This document shows positions 42,163 through 51,634 of a DNA stretch of 64,000 nucleotides, one piece after another. Each line of letters starts with the position of its first letter. Position 1 is the first letter of the stretch. Source of the DNA: Thiocapsa roseilacustris (GTDB lineage Bacteria; Pseudomonadota; Gammaproteobacteria; Chromatiales; Chromatiaceae); the NCBI RefSeq assembly GCF_041903755.1, contig NZ_JBBWVE010000012.1, positions 62,001 to 126,000 of the forward strand, written 5' to 3'. The notes below the pieces were generated by a model that did not search any database, had not been told where the DNA came from, and saw only the letters and a list, made by a program, of their open reading frames with translations. The translations under genes were made by a program, and so were the position numbers.

Positions 42163-43014
42163 ATGAAGACGACGATCCGACGAGAGCGAGCCGGTCGCAT
42201 GCGCAGGTCGTTCAACGCCCGTCCGGCGTGGCCGCGCATTCTCCTCCTGGCCCTTCTGCTGCCGGCTTCGAACGCGCTCGCCGCGGACTGGACGCCTGCC
42301 GGGGAGTCGCAGCGGCAGGACATCAGCGCGGACCTCGCCTACGCCAAGCGCACCGCGGTGCGCCCGTCCGACGGCAAACAAGTCAGCGCACACCTCGCCT
42401 TCTTCACCTCGCGAGCGTTCCGCTTGGAGGTCATCGATCTTGGGGCGGGCCCCGAGGCGGCCAACGCGACGCTGGAGTCCGCCTTCCGCAGCGAGGGCTG
42501 CGTCGCCGGGGTCAACGGCGGCTTCTTCCATCCGGATCGGCAGCCGGCCGGGCTCGTGATTTCCAAAGGACAACGGATCAATCGCTTCGAGACCGCAAAA
42601 CTTCTGAGCGGCGTAATCTACAACGACGAGCGCGGCATCCACCTCGTCCGGCGTGGCCGGTTCCAAGATCACCCGCACATCAGCGCCTTGTTGCAGACCG
42701 GACCCTATCTCGTGGAAAACGCACGCCCGGTGCGGGGCCTGTCCACCGCCGATCCGCGGCGCCGCACCTTCGTCGCCACGGATTGGCGCGGACACTGGGT
42801 CATCGGTGCGACCACGAGCAGTCTCTCCCTCGCCGAGCTCGGGGACATTCTCGCTGTCCCGGACGTCCTAACGCCTTGGAGGGTGGATCGCGCCATCAAC
42901 CTCGACGGCGGATCCTCGACGGGATTCTTCTTCGAGCGCGGCGCCGACCGGGCTCCCATGACCCTGCAACCCTGGAAACGCGTGCGGAACCTCCTCGGAA
43001 TCTGCCCGCGTTGA
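42163..43014 (+). CDS. Phosphodiester glycosidase (NAGPA domain) family protein
   Basis: A protein of 283 residues with a signal peptide (WPRILLLALLLPASNALAAD) and the NAGPA motifs: AFFTSRAFRLEVIDLG, CVAGVNGGFFHPDRQPAGL, LLQTGPYLVENA, RTFVATDWRG and AINLDGGSSTGFFF. Family members act on phosphodiester-linked sugars in the envelope or outside the cell. No co-oriented partner is adjacent. It is an odd piece of cargo in a conjugative element. Confidence 0.85.
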   Translation: MKTTIRRERAGRMRRSFNARPAWPRILLLALLLPASNALAADWTPAGESQRQDISADLAYAKRTAVRPSDGKQVSAHLAFFTSRAFRLEVIDLGAGPEAANATLESAFRSEGCVAGVNGGFFHPDRQPAGLVISKGQRINRFETAKLLSGVIYNDERGIHLVRRGRFQDHPHISALLQTGPYLVENARPVRGLSTADPRRRTFVATDWRGHWVIGATTSSLSLAELGDILAVPDVLTPWRVDRAINLDGGSSTGFFFERGADRAPMTLQPWKRVRNLLGICPR

Positions 43015-43591
43015 TCCGTGCCGAGGGAGCGAAACCGATCGGCCAGCACCCCACTGCGAAGATGGATTCCGGAAAGCGACATCGGCATCGGCACTCGGAG
43101 CCCCCAAAGGGCAGGCGCCGGCGATGCCATCACCGGTGCCCGGCGGTAAGCCGACGGTTGCCATGAGTCTGCTCGACTTGGTGGACGCGGTCTGCTGCCA
43201 GTCGAGTCGCCGGCATTCGTGGCTCCTCCGCCCCAGGAGCGGTCAGTCGCGGATCCTTGGCACTGCGGCCCGGAAGGGGCGCTATCGGCAATACTGTGGA
43301 CAGTGGAATTTTGTCCGTCGGAGTCCGCAATCGCCCAGACAGCCGACGGCCGTCCTGCGCAGGAGCGCCACATGCTGTGTCCACCGAACTTAGTGCGCCT
43401 GGAAATTCGCACTTATGCTCAGTTACCACACCGCCCAGCTAGACAAGATGCCTGTGTTATGCTGCGATTCCTTTAAAATAGAGTTCTGCGATGACATTCG
43501 GCGGCATATCTTGCGTGCAACGACATGCAAGATCTCCCTGTGCCCGCGATTGGATGCCACTTACCATTAATTTTTTGGCTCTTCTGATTGG
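43015..43591 (+). other. Gene-free stretch before the ATPase module
   Basis: About 43160-43340 resembles the dispersed intergenic repeats seen elsewhere (for example 'gagcggtcagtcgcggat' and 'ggggcgctatcggcaat'). From about 43430 the GC content drops sharply, marking the start of the acquired module. No gene is supported. Confidence 0.45.
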
Positions 43592-44332
43592 ATGATTTCT
43601 CTCAGTCATTTAGTTTGCGGTGTACCAAGAGGCAATGGTGATCTCGCTATTTGCCTGAAACACCTCGGCTCCACTTTATCCACTCTAGGCGACTATCTGG
43701 CTCCGCGCGGTAGAGTGCGTACTGTTGATAGACTCGTATCTCCGTTTCTCGCTCGTAGTGTCCTAGAAGTTGCATGTACCAGCATCATCGCGCGATGGGA
43801 TCCGTTCAGAGTCTTAGCTCTAGCAAAGATTCAATCACAAGGCACCTACGACCCATCTCGTAAGGTCGCGTCCGCAATTCAGTGGTCAGGGGACGTACTA
43901 GCCAAAGATCCCGGAGGCGCTAAGCTTTGGGATAGAGAAAAGAAGCCGGATAACTTTGATCGGGCACTACTTAGTGATCATCAGGATGTAATTCTCTGGC
44001 AACCCGCTTTTGCCGTACTCTTAGACCACCTCGCCGGTTATTCTGGTGCAAGTCAGTCACTCCAAGATCTCGTTAACATGGAGCCTGCAAGAATAGTCCC
44101 GCGTCTAAGGGGTACCGCAAGTAGACTCTACTCCCGCGCTTCAAAGGGAATCCACCACGAGTTCGTACTTTCACTTTCCTCATACTACGACGATGCAACG
44201 TTAGCCGAGCTTGCAAATGAAACCCTGTGGCTAAGCGCAACGATGGGGCTTATTATCAATTTTAGCGAGCACGCCGCATTTCCCATCACCCACATTCGCG
44301 CAGTGAAGATCTACGAGGAACTCGGGCTTTGA
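43592..44332 (+). CDS. Unknown protein, 246 aa, partner of the ATPase that follows
   Basis: I do not recognise this family. It is a largely helical soluble protein with conserved-looking segments (FLARSVLEVACTSIIARWDP, RASKGIHHEFVLSLSSYYDD, LWLSATMGLIINFSEHAAFP). The His in GIHHEF and the DD that follows could be a metal site, but no known nuclease motif is complete. GC content is clearly lower than the flanks. The stop overlaps the TTG start of the next gene, so the two are translationally coupled. The start has only a weak ribosome site. Confidence 0.7.
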   Translation: MISLSHLVCGVPRGNGDLAICLKHLGSTLSTLGDYLAPRGRVRTVDRLVSPFLARSVLEVACTSIIARWDPFRVLALAKIQSQGTYDPSRKVASAIQWSGDVLAKDPGGAKLWDREKKPDNFDRALLSDHQDVILWQPAFAVLLDHLAGYSGASQSLQDLVNMEPARIVPRLRGTASRLYSRASKGIHHEFVLSLSSYYDDATLAELANETLWLSATMGLIINFSEHAAFPITHIRAVKIYEELGL

Positions 44333-45828
44333 CCGACACTACAAATCACCAGTTGACGGAAGAACGCTCCCTTGTCCTAGCTGCCGAAGAGTGCCGCCCG
44401 GAGCTTTTTGATGCAATCCATAAGTTCTCGGATCATGATCAACGAACGATCCGAAAACTGCGTGCGCACGGGCCCGTCTTGCTTCAGGGGGGGCGCGGCA
44501 CCGGGAAGAGCGCTTTTATGATCGCGGCCTCTCGGCAAATGGCTCCGCACAGCCCCGATTCGGATATTCTCGGGTTGTATGTGAGCCTAAGGTATGTGCC
44601 CTTGCTCAAGGCGACTGGCGACGCCTATGAAAGGCTTTTCTGTCAATGGGTCAGCGGTCGAATCCAACACTCTCTGGCTGACACTCCTTTCGAGTTCTCG
44701 GATTCTCAAGATCTAGCGCAGCTCAAAGCGAATCTATCGGAGTTATCCAAGCGCGCGGATCGACGCGTTGTTCTGCTATTTGACGATGCTGCCCACATTG
44801 GACGCGAAACGTCATTGGGCGTTTTCTTTGACATATTCCGTACTCTTTCCAGTGATTCCATTAGCTGCAAAGCAGCGATTTATCCCGGTGTCACGGAATT
44901 TGGCACCAGATTCGACGTCTACAACGACGCCAGCCTGATCGATGTTCTCAGATCGCCGGAGCAAGCTGGTTTCTCACAGCTTTTCCTCGATATACTAACT
45001 TCACGTTATCCGATACTTACCGGCCAACGTGTTACGGGCTTTTCTTTGCATGAACTTGCGGCATTTGTGGGCTCCACCGTTCTTGGCAATGTGCGTGGGT
45101 TTGTTTTTGCAGTTAATGATCTATTGGACCATCTAGAACAAGACGCAAAGATTGGCTATACCGCAGTTGGGCAGTCTTTGCTTAGACTGGCAGCTACTTA
45201 CTATTGGCCGCTGCTTGAGGAAGTGCGACCTAAGCTTGGCCGCTACGCGCCAGCCGTAGAGGCGGCGCATGAAATCGCAGATACTCTTTTTCAAGCGTGC
45301 GCATCCACTGAAGCCCAATCCGTGATTGTACACAGAAAACTGGTTGCAAAATATGCAAAACCATTTGAAATACTAGAGTACGCTGGTTTTCTGACGCGAC
45401 GAGAAGCTTCTCGTGCACTGAAATCGGGGGGGCGTGGCCCTAGGTTCGCAGTGAATCTCTGCAATCTACTAGAGCAGACTGCTGGCTCACGCCTTACCGC
45501 TAAACTTTTTGAAAATTGGTTGACGAGAAGCAGCCAGACAATAGAACTCCACGAACGAGGAGAGCAATTCGCAAACATACCGATCCCGGAGCCTGACCCT
45601 AACAACAATCTGGAGATCCTTCAACTACCGGTAAGCCTCCTGCGTAAGAGTCCTGCGTACCCGTATGGGTTAACGGAGCGCAAACTTGACGTCCTTCAAA
45701 ACGCTGGTATTCGCACGATAGGCGAGTTAGCGGAAGCGTCCGATGACGACCTTCTTTCGCTAGAAGGAGTCGGCCCTACTTTCTTGGACCGCTTTCGATC
45801 AGTCGTCAGTCAGGCGATCTGGATGTAG
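44329..45828 (+). CDS. AAA/STAND-type ATPase with C-terminal helix-hairpin-helix domain
   Basis: A protein of 499 residues. Walker A GGRGTGKSAF (about residues 54-63) and Walker B RVVLLFDDAAHIG (about 146-158) show a P-loop ATPase of the ORC/CDC6-like AAA or STAND kind; a helical and winged-helix-like part follows. The last 55 residues form a helix-hairpin-helix (LTERKLDVLQNAGIRTIGEL and LLSLEGVGPTFLDRF), like the RNA polymerase alpha C-terminal domain, likely binding DNA. The TTG start has GAGGA upstream and overlaps the previous stop. Low GC. With its partner it looks like a defence or element-control module that I cannot assign. Confidence 0.75.
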   Translation: MTDTTNHQLTEERSLVLAAEECRPELFDAIHKFSDHDQRTIRKLRAHGPVLLQGGRGTGKSAFMIAASRQMAPHSPDSDILGLYVSLRYVPLLKATGDAYERLFCQWVSGRIQHSLADTPFEFSDSQDLAQLKANLSELSKRADRRVVLLFDDAAHIGRETSLGVFFDIFRTLSSDSISCKAAIYPGVTEFGTRFDVYNDASLIDVLRSPEQAGFSQLFLDILTSRYPILTGQRVTGFSLHELAAFVGSTVLGNVRGFVFAVNDLLDHLEQDAKIGYTAVGQSLLRLAATYYWPLLEEVRPKLGRYAPAVEAAHEIADTLFQACASTEAQSVIVHRKLVAKYAKPFEILEYAGFLTRREASRALKSGGRGPRFAVNLCNLLEQTAGSRLTAKLFENWLTRSSQTIELHERGEQFANIPIPEPDPNNNLEILQLPVSLLRKSPAYPYGLTERKLDVLQNAGIRTIGELAEASDDDLLSLEGVGPTFLDRFRSVVSQAIWM

Positions 45829-46343
45829 ATTGTGATTCCTGTCACATCAGCAAGGATCTCGGAACGGGAGGTGTCTGCAGGAGAGAGAGCAATTTGAGTT
45901 TATTTGATTTGATCGACCACATGGATAGCTCGACGGCCGGTATTGGCTCTTGAGCAGTCAGTGTGAGCGAGGTACCCAGAGTCCGCCTCGCGTAGTTCAG
46001 TAGCCCGACCTGGATCGTGGAATAGGCGCTCCGCCCCATTACCTGTCACCCAACTCTGGGGGCGATCAGGAAGGACTCTGCCATTGCAAACGCTAGCGCT
46101 TCGTAGGTCGGCGTCTGCAGTGGCCTGCTCAGCCTGCAGCCGCCGCTTTCATGAGTTACGTGTACTTTCCACAGTAATGTTTCTCAGAATTTCGAATCAT
46201 TGATTATCGCTCTATGCTGGATCCTCAATGCTCGTCGAGAGGTTCATAGAATCCATTTCTTACGGAATTTTCGGGAGATGGTTCCGGGCGTTCTGATGTT
46301 GTTGGCGCGCCTTTGATGCAAAGCGAACACCTGCGACTACTAC
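45829..46343 (+). other. Gene-free stretch between the two cargo systems
   Basis: A 65-codon frame on the minus strand (45842-46039, starting MGRSAYSTIQVGLLNYARR) is open but not recognised and may be a relic. The rest is AT-richer, with no clear signal except a possible promoter just before 46344. Confidence 0.35.
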
Positions 46344-49300
46344 ATGACCACCCACTTGCTATCCGAAACGACTGAGAACCTCCTCAGCAGACAGAAAGCA
46401 ATCTTGCAAGAGGATCTAACATCCGGAGCGTTTGAGAAACTGACGGCGGCGTTGCTCAGCGAGCTACTGGGAGTGACGATCGCCGTTGCCAAGTCTGGCT
46501 TCCAACATGGAGGGGACGCAGGACCAAGCGGTCGTCAAGGGCGGCGATTCCGTATCGAGACCAAACGTTACGGCGACACAACCAGCCTCAGCGCCCGCGA
46601 GTTACTCGGCGAAATCGACCACGCCGTGAAGAATGATCCCGCTATTGAGGCATGGTTTCTTACAGCCACCCGATCCGTACCGGAACAACTTGAGCAAGAT
46701 CTGCTATGGAAAAGTGACGCACTCGGTCTTCCCATCGCAGTCATCGACTGGAAATCGGACGGGTTTCCAGCTCTCGCTGCGCTCTGCACTTCCGCTCCCC
46801 ATGTCATCAAGACGATGGTTTCGAAGGAGGCAGGAGACCTCGCCCAAAGCTTGGCGTCGGAGGGGGAGGACGCCCTCTCATCGCTGAGACGCGATCTCGA
46901 GAGCTGGAATCTCGGTTTTGAACGCCTGCGCGCCTTGTCGCTCGAACGGCTGACCACAGTCTGGACCACGCCAACGACCTCGATGGCGGCGCTCGGTCAG
47001 GACGCGGCGGGCGGCCACCATCCCGGGACCATCCGGCGGCAACGGCCCTTCGCCGCCCTTTCCGCATGGTGGAGCGGTCGAGAGATGGTCGATGCACCGG
47101 CTGCGGTGGTTGGATGGGAAGGGGTCGGCAAGACTTGGGCGGCACTGGATTGGCTGACCGATCGGCAGGCAGAGATGCCTATCGTCCTGGTGGTTCCATC
47201 CAGTGCAGTTGCTGAGATTGCGAGTGTCTCACTTCCCGCCGTCAAACGTTTTGTCGGTGAGCGCCTATACGAGCTGACCGAAGCGCGGGACGCCAAGCAT
47301 TGGCAGATGCGCTTCGATCGACTTTTGCAACGGCCCCTCGACGAGGGGCCTGTTCTTACCTTCCTGTTCGATGGCATGAACCAGGAGCCGTCTGTGCACT
47401 GGCATGGCCTCATTCGGATTTTTCAAGACACGGTATTCTCGTGTCGAGTCCGACTCATCCTGACGACCCGTCACCTGCACTTCACGGACAAGTTGTCGTC
47501 GCTACGTGGCCTGATCACAGCGCCCGAGGTCATCGCCGTCGATCCCTACGACGATGCCCCTGGCGGCGAACTCGACCAGCGCCTTAAGGCGGAAGGCTTG
47601 AGCAGAGACGATCTGCATGAAGATCTCGTCCCTCTGGCACGGACGCCGCGTCTGTTCAATCTGGTGGTCCGCTTTCGCGATCGTCTGGTGGATGCCGGCC
47701 AAGTGACTGTGCATCGGCTTCTATGGGAATACGGACGTGACACGCTGGGAGTTCGCGCGGGCAAATCATTCAGCGAGGAGGCATGGCACGACTGGCTGCA
47801 GGAGGTAGCGCGGCGATATTTAGATGGTACGCGGAACTACAATCTGTGCGAACTCGGTCAAACAGTCGCCCGCCTTGACCTGACGCCTACAGACACGTTT
47901 CGACGTCTAAGCGACATCGCCGATGCGCAGTTTGCGACAAGCAGAACTGCGACGTGCATCGAGTTCACTCCCACCCTCGTGACGCACGCGCTGGCTGCTG
48001 CCCTGCTCACCGATATCGATGAAGTTAGGGTTCAGGATCATGCTGCCGTCGAGCGACGTCTTGTGGAATGGCTCGATCCCATCCAGAGCTTGGACGAAAA
48101 GGCCGAGATTCTTAGGGCGGCGGTCTCGATTCTGCTCGAACGGGATGCCGAGCCGCCGTCTGCGATAATTTCCAGCTTTGTCTTCGAATGGCTACATTCG
48201 CAGAACATCCCCGACGAGCACCGCAGTGAGCTTGTCCGCATCGCAGCACCGCTCTGCGACGCCCTGCTTGATACGATCGGGCGGCATGGCGACGGAACGC
48301 GCACGTCCGCTAGGCTCTGGGCAGTGAACGCACTACGCTCGGTACCTCGCGCCGACATGGACACCCTAACCAAGATTGTGGATCGTGCGATCCGCTGGCT
48401 ACGCGTCGTGTCGAGGGATGTAGACCCGCCGAATGGAAGGCACGTCGATTCGGAAAGGGCGCGCGCGAACCGTCTTCTGACGCGAATCGGGTCCGATGCA
48501 GATGGGGCGCGTACTGTACTAGAAGCACGTCTAGTGTTTGTCGAGCGCCACTCTGACGCCGCAGCCGCGACAATACCATCCTTACTTGAAGGTTTCCCGC
48601 TGGCGATGGCAGTGCCCGTCTTTGAGGCTGCCGCGCTAGTCATGGCGATCCGTGGACGCGTAGATTATTGGGACGCTCTCAAATGGATGTGCTTGCTTAA
48701 TGACGTCGACTTCAATGCGACGGCAGGCGCACTGCGGAGGAGATCAGCCGAGATTGCCGCACTGACTCCCGAAGCCGGCATCCATCCCGAACTACCCCTC
48801 CGCATGGCTGCGTTGCTATTGTGGCTGTCGGGGAATGAGGATGACGAGGCGGCCGCCGCGCGCTTGAACCCCCAACTCGACCAAGTCTTGTCTTACGCGC
48901 GTGACTATGCGGCGAACCCCGCGGAAAGCTGGTTCATGCTGGAACGACGCCACGCCGAACAGGTTCTGAGCGATAAGGCTATCGCATTGCACCGGAGGAT
49001 CGACCGGACAAAGCGCTTCTTTTCCGATCCGAACTTCTTTCCGCCGGCCGACTTCTGCAAGGAGATCCGGGAGCATGCGGCCGGCTTTGACGTTTCGGCG
49101 CTGGACAATAGCCGGTCGTATACCATCGAGAATCATGCATTCAGGGCTCTCGCACCCGTACTTGCGCGATGCGCACCGGACGCGCTTGCCCATCTCCTGC
49201 GCAGGAAAATGGCAGGGTTCGCGTCGAGGCCGGCCGAGCAACGCTACGCAACTGCGGTACATGCCCCCGAACAGCTTCTGCTGGTGAACGAAGAGTGCGC

Positions 49301-49724
49301 TGCGGCGGCGCGCGTGCTTCGGGTAAATCACCTGGAGCACGATGAGAACAATGAGTTACTCGCCGCCACTCGACTGCTGGTTCTCGAGATTCTAGATCTG
49401 GCTGCACCGGATCAAATCATCGCCATCATTGATACGGACCTCAAAGACCTTCTCGAGGATCTCGCCAATGTCCTTAAGCCCCTGTCGAGCGAGGAGGCCG
49501 ATTCGCTCATTCGGTACTATGCTGCCGGGACAATGAAGCAGATCTCCGACTTGGTTCGGTTGCTCTCTGAATCCGCGACCGACCTGAACCAAGAGGCTTG
49601 GCAATGGTTGGCCTCCCTCGCGAGGGTCGAAGGGTTCAAGTACCGGGGCGCCGTGTTCAAGATGCTCAACGCGACCGATCCCCAACGCTTCGGCCGGGCG
49701 CTCTCGGATGCAGGCTGGAAATAG
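46344..49724 (+). CDS. Mrr-like nuclease-STAND NTPase (first part, ends at an in-frame TAG)
   Basis: A frame of 1126 residues. N-terminal restriction-endonuclease-like domain with the PD-(D/E)XK pattern (Asp in QHGGDAGPSG, Glu-x-Lys in FRIETKRYGD, about residues 55-76). Then a STAND-type NTPase with Walker A GWEGVGKTWAALDW (about 254-267) and Walker B LTFLFDGMNQEP (about 338). A long helical repeat region follows. The layout is that of Avs-like or other STAND anti-phage sensors, with nuclease effector, NTPase switch and repeat sensor. Codon 1127 is TAG, but the same frame stays open with protein-like sequence and continues in the next entry. Confidence 0.78.
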   Translation: MTTHLLSETTENLLSRQKAILQEDLTSGAFEKLTAALLSELLGVTIAVAKSGFQHGGDAGPSGRQGRRFRIETKRYGDTTSLSARELLGEIDHAVKNDPAIEAWFLTATRSVPEQLEQDLLWKSDALGLPIAVIDWKSDGFPALAALCTSAPHVIKTMVSKEAGDLAQSLASEGEDALSSLRRDLESWNLGFERLRALSLERLTTVWTTPTTSMAALGQDAAGGHHPGTIRRQRPFAALSAWWSGREMVDAPAAVVGWEGVGKTWAALDWLTDRQAEMPIVLVVPSSAVAEIASVSLPAVKRFVGERLYELTEARDAKHWQMRFDRLLQRPLDEGPVLTFLFDGMNQEPSVHWHGLIRIFQDTVFSCRVRLILTTRHLHFTDKLSSLRGLITAPEVIAVDPYDDAPGGELDQRLKAEGLSRDDLHEDLVPLARTPRLFNLVVRFRDRLVDAGQVTVHRLLWEYGRDTLGVRAGKSFSEEAWHDWLQEVARRYLDGTRNYNLCELGQTVARLDLTPTDTFRRLSDIADAQFATSRTATCIEFTPTLVTHALAAALLTDIDEVRVQDHAAVERRLVEWLDPIQSLDEKAEILRAAVSILLERDAEPPSAIISSFVFEWLHSQNIPDEHRSELVRIAAPLCDALLDTIGRHGDGTRTSARLWAVNALRSVPRADMDTLTKIVDRAIRWLRVVSRDVDPPNGRHVDSERARANRLLTRIGSDADGARTVLEARLVFVERHSDAAAATIPSLLEGFPLAMAVPVFEAAALVMAIRGRVDYWDALKWMCLLNDVDFNATAGALRRRSAEIAALTPEAGIHPELPLRMAALLLWLSGNEDDEAAAARLNPQLDQVLSYARDYAANPAESWFMLERRHAEQVLSDKAIALHRRIDRTKRFFSDPNFFPPADFCKEIREHAAGFDVSALDNSRSYTIENHAFRALAPVLARCAPDALAHLLRRKMAGFASRPAEQRYATAVHAPEQLLLVNEECAAAARVLRVNHLEHDENNELLAATRLLVLEILDLAAPDQIIAIIDTDLKDLLEDLANVLKPLSSEEADSLIRYYAAGTMKQISDLVRLLSESATDLNQEAWQWLASLARVEGFKYRGAVFKMLNATDPQRFGRALSDAGWK

Positions 49725-49739
49725 CAACCCGACGAGGAT

Positions 49740-51017
49740 ATGTGGTGCAACCACTATGGTTCTCTGGCGCTGATTGCCGGCACGTCCGGGCTCCCCTTCG
49801 AGCAGAGCATCTCATCGATCGCGCCGTGGCTTCTGCTGAGGGCGGTCGTGGTGCGTGGCGGATCGGCGGCGGATGCGCATCTCGCGGCCGAGCTCTTCGG
49901 TGCGATTCTGGGTATTCCTGTGGCGGAGGCCCCCGATCTCGGATCGGACATTTCGGTCAACAGCGAACAGCGCATGATCGACCCGTTCAGTTTTTCAATC
50001 ACAATCCGGCAGGAGGGCGAAGATGATCCATTCGCCGCATTACGACTTGCGGCAATGGACCCGGAGAAGCTGCACGAAGTCCGTCAGCGGGCCGTCGACA
50101 CGGCCGTGAGCCGCATCAATGCGGCCCTAACTTCCGGTGCGAGCCTCTACCTTCATAACGTCGATGCATCGGACTTCGTACCGATCATCAAGTATGAGCC
50201 GGCAGCGATCACGAGTTGGCTGGAAGGTGCAGAAAGTGTTACCGCCGACTTCAAGCGCCGTGTGTGGCTCGCTGAAGGTGTCTACCTGGCACTCTGCGAC
50301 GCGCTCTTGTCTTGGTCAACCGACCAAGCTAAGACCTTATGGAATGGTCTCCGCAAGGCTCTGGTGACCCGCTATCTGGGAAAGGCGCGGGTCGACGAGA
50401 CGATCAACATGCTCTTCCGTTCATCAAGCGTACCCGAAGTGCTTCGCGAGGAACTGCTCAGCCTGACCCGGACGAACACTGACCAGGGGTTGCTTGAACT
50501 CGCCATCGCAGCAAGCACGAACGGAGCGTGGGCGTGGCTCGATCAGGTTATCGCCACCGATTTGGCTTCCGGCGTCGTCTGGCGCGAGCAGCGCGCCGGC
50601 AAACTCGCCGGATTTACCACGGGCAACGACCTGCCCGTTTCTGGGGCTTGGCCCGAGGGCCAAGCGGAGGACCTCCGGACCTCCCGGCAGAGGGAGACAG
50701 CACACTGGCGGCACAAGGAAGCCTGCGCTCGACACTGGTGGAACGTCTACTGGCATGAAGCGTCCGACGTCGATGCCTATGCTGCCTGGGTGCTTTTCTT
50801 GGAAACCGCCGACCGACGGGCGTACAAGTGGATGGCCTTCAAAGAAGGAGTGGTGGACCGCGCGGCCACTACCACTCAACGGCGGCTGGCGCACTTCCGT
50901 TTGAACGAGGGCAAGCTGAAATCAGTGATGGGCAAGCAGGAAAAGCAGTTGGACCAGCAGTTCCTGGGACGAAAAATCATTGAGGGGATCGGGCCCTGGG
51001 GAAAGGAAAGCGATTGA
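49740..51017 (+). CDS. Continuation of the nuclease-STAND protein after the TAG, or a separate helical protein
   Basis: In the same frame as the upstream gene, separated only by TAG and five codons (CAA CCC GAC GAG GAT). The open part has 425 residues from ATG 49740 and is helical like the repeat region before it (HYGSLALIAGTSGLPFEQSI, APWLLLRAVVVRGGSAAD). Read through, the whole would be 1557 residues, a normal size for such sensors. Alternatively it is translated separately: GAGGAT lies just before the ATG, though closer than ideal. The C-terminal end is Lys-rich (KQEKQLDQQFLGRKI). No known domain is recognised. Confidence 0.68.
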   Translation: MWCNHYGSLALIAGTSGLPFEQSISSIAPWLLLRAVVVRGGSAADAHLAAELFGAILGIPVAEAPDLGSDISVNSEQRMIDPFSFSITIRQEGEDDPFAALRLAAMDPEKLHEVRQRAVDTAVSRINAALTSGASLYLHNVDASDFVPIIKYEPAAITSWLEGAESVTADFKRRVWLAEGVYLALCDALLSWSTDQAKTLWNGLRKALVTRYLGKARVDETINMLFRSSSVPEVLREELLSLTRTNTDQGLLELAIAASTNGAWAWLDQVIATDLASGVVWREQRAGKLAGFTTGNDLPVSGAWPEGQAEDLRTSRQRETAHWRHKEACARHWWNVYWHEASDVDAYAAWVLFLETADRRAYKWMAFKEGVVDRAATTTQRRLAHFRLNEGKLKSVMGKQEKQLDQQFLGRKIIEGIGPWGKESD

Positions 51018-51634
51018 CTGCGCAGCGTATGCCCCTTTCGTCATCACGGGTCCGGAGCATGATCGAATGCGATCCGGATATTTCAATTTGCGGAGAAACC
51101 CGGCAAACCACAAAATCGCGAGCGTTGTTCCCGTCTCGACAGCCTTTTGTCCGCGATGACCGGTTTCCGTTGTTGTGTTGCCAGACGGTGCGGCACAGTG
51201 AGTGTCAGCTCAGGGTCGTGACTTGTCACTGGTTGAAGCGCGAGGGACTTTCCGCTACCAGGATCGAACGGTCACTCGTGGTCTCTCCGGCACTCACCGG
51301 TTGCGGGGCCAAGCGGCACTGGGCTGGCTCGCCCCACTGACCCGGAGAGCAGCAGTGGGGACGCCCGACGGCCGAGCCTGTGCGCCTTGGATATTGGCCG
51401 GCCGCTGATCTGCAGCCCTTCGAGCACCGCGTTCCTGCGGGACCGGATCGAAGAGAGCGGGACTCGCGACAAGCCCGGTCTCGGTCTATGGTGATCGTTC
51501 GGAGCACAGAGCAACTCCGACCGAATAGGGCTATATGCCTGAATCCGAGGAGACTCTCGAGCTTACACGGGGCGATTTGTCGAGTAGATGCGCCCCCGCC
51601 GCACCGAGATCCGCACAGCACAGGAGGCCAACCG
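51018..51634 (+). other. Gene-free stretch after the STAND gene
   Basis: No gene is supported. About 51195-51420 has the word pattern of the dispersed intergenic repeats (for example 'cggccgctgatctgcag', 'aagcggcactgggct'). Confidence 0.4.

Noticed and set aside
49740..51017. Regarding the region after the TAG as plainly a separate gene
   Set aside because: It is in the same frame, only five codons away, with similar helical composition and a ribosome site closer than ideal. I keep both readings and favour a once continuous gene.
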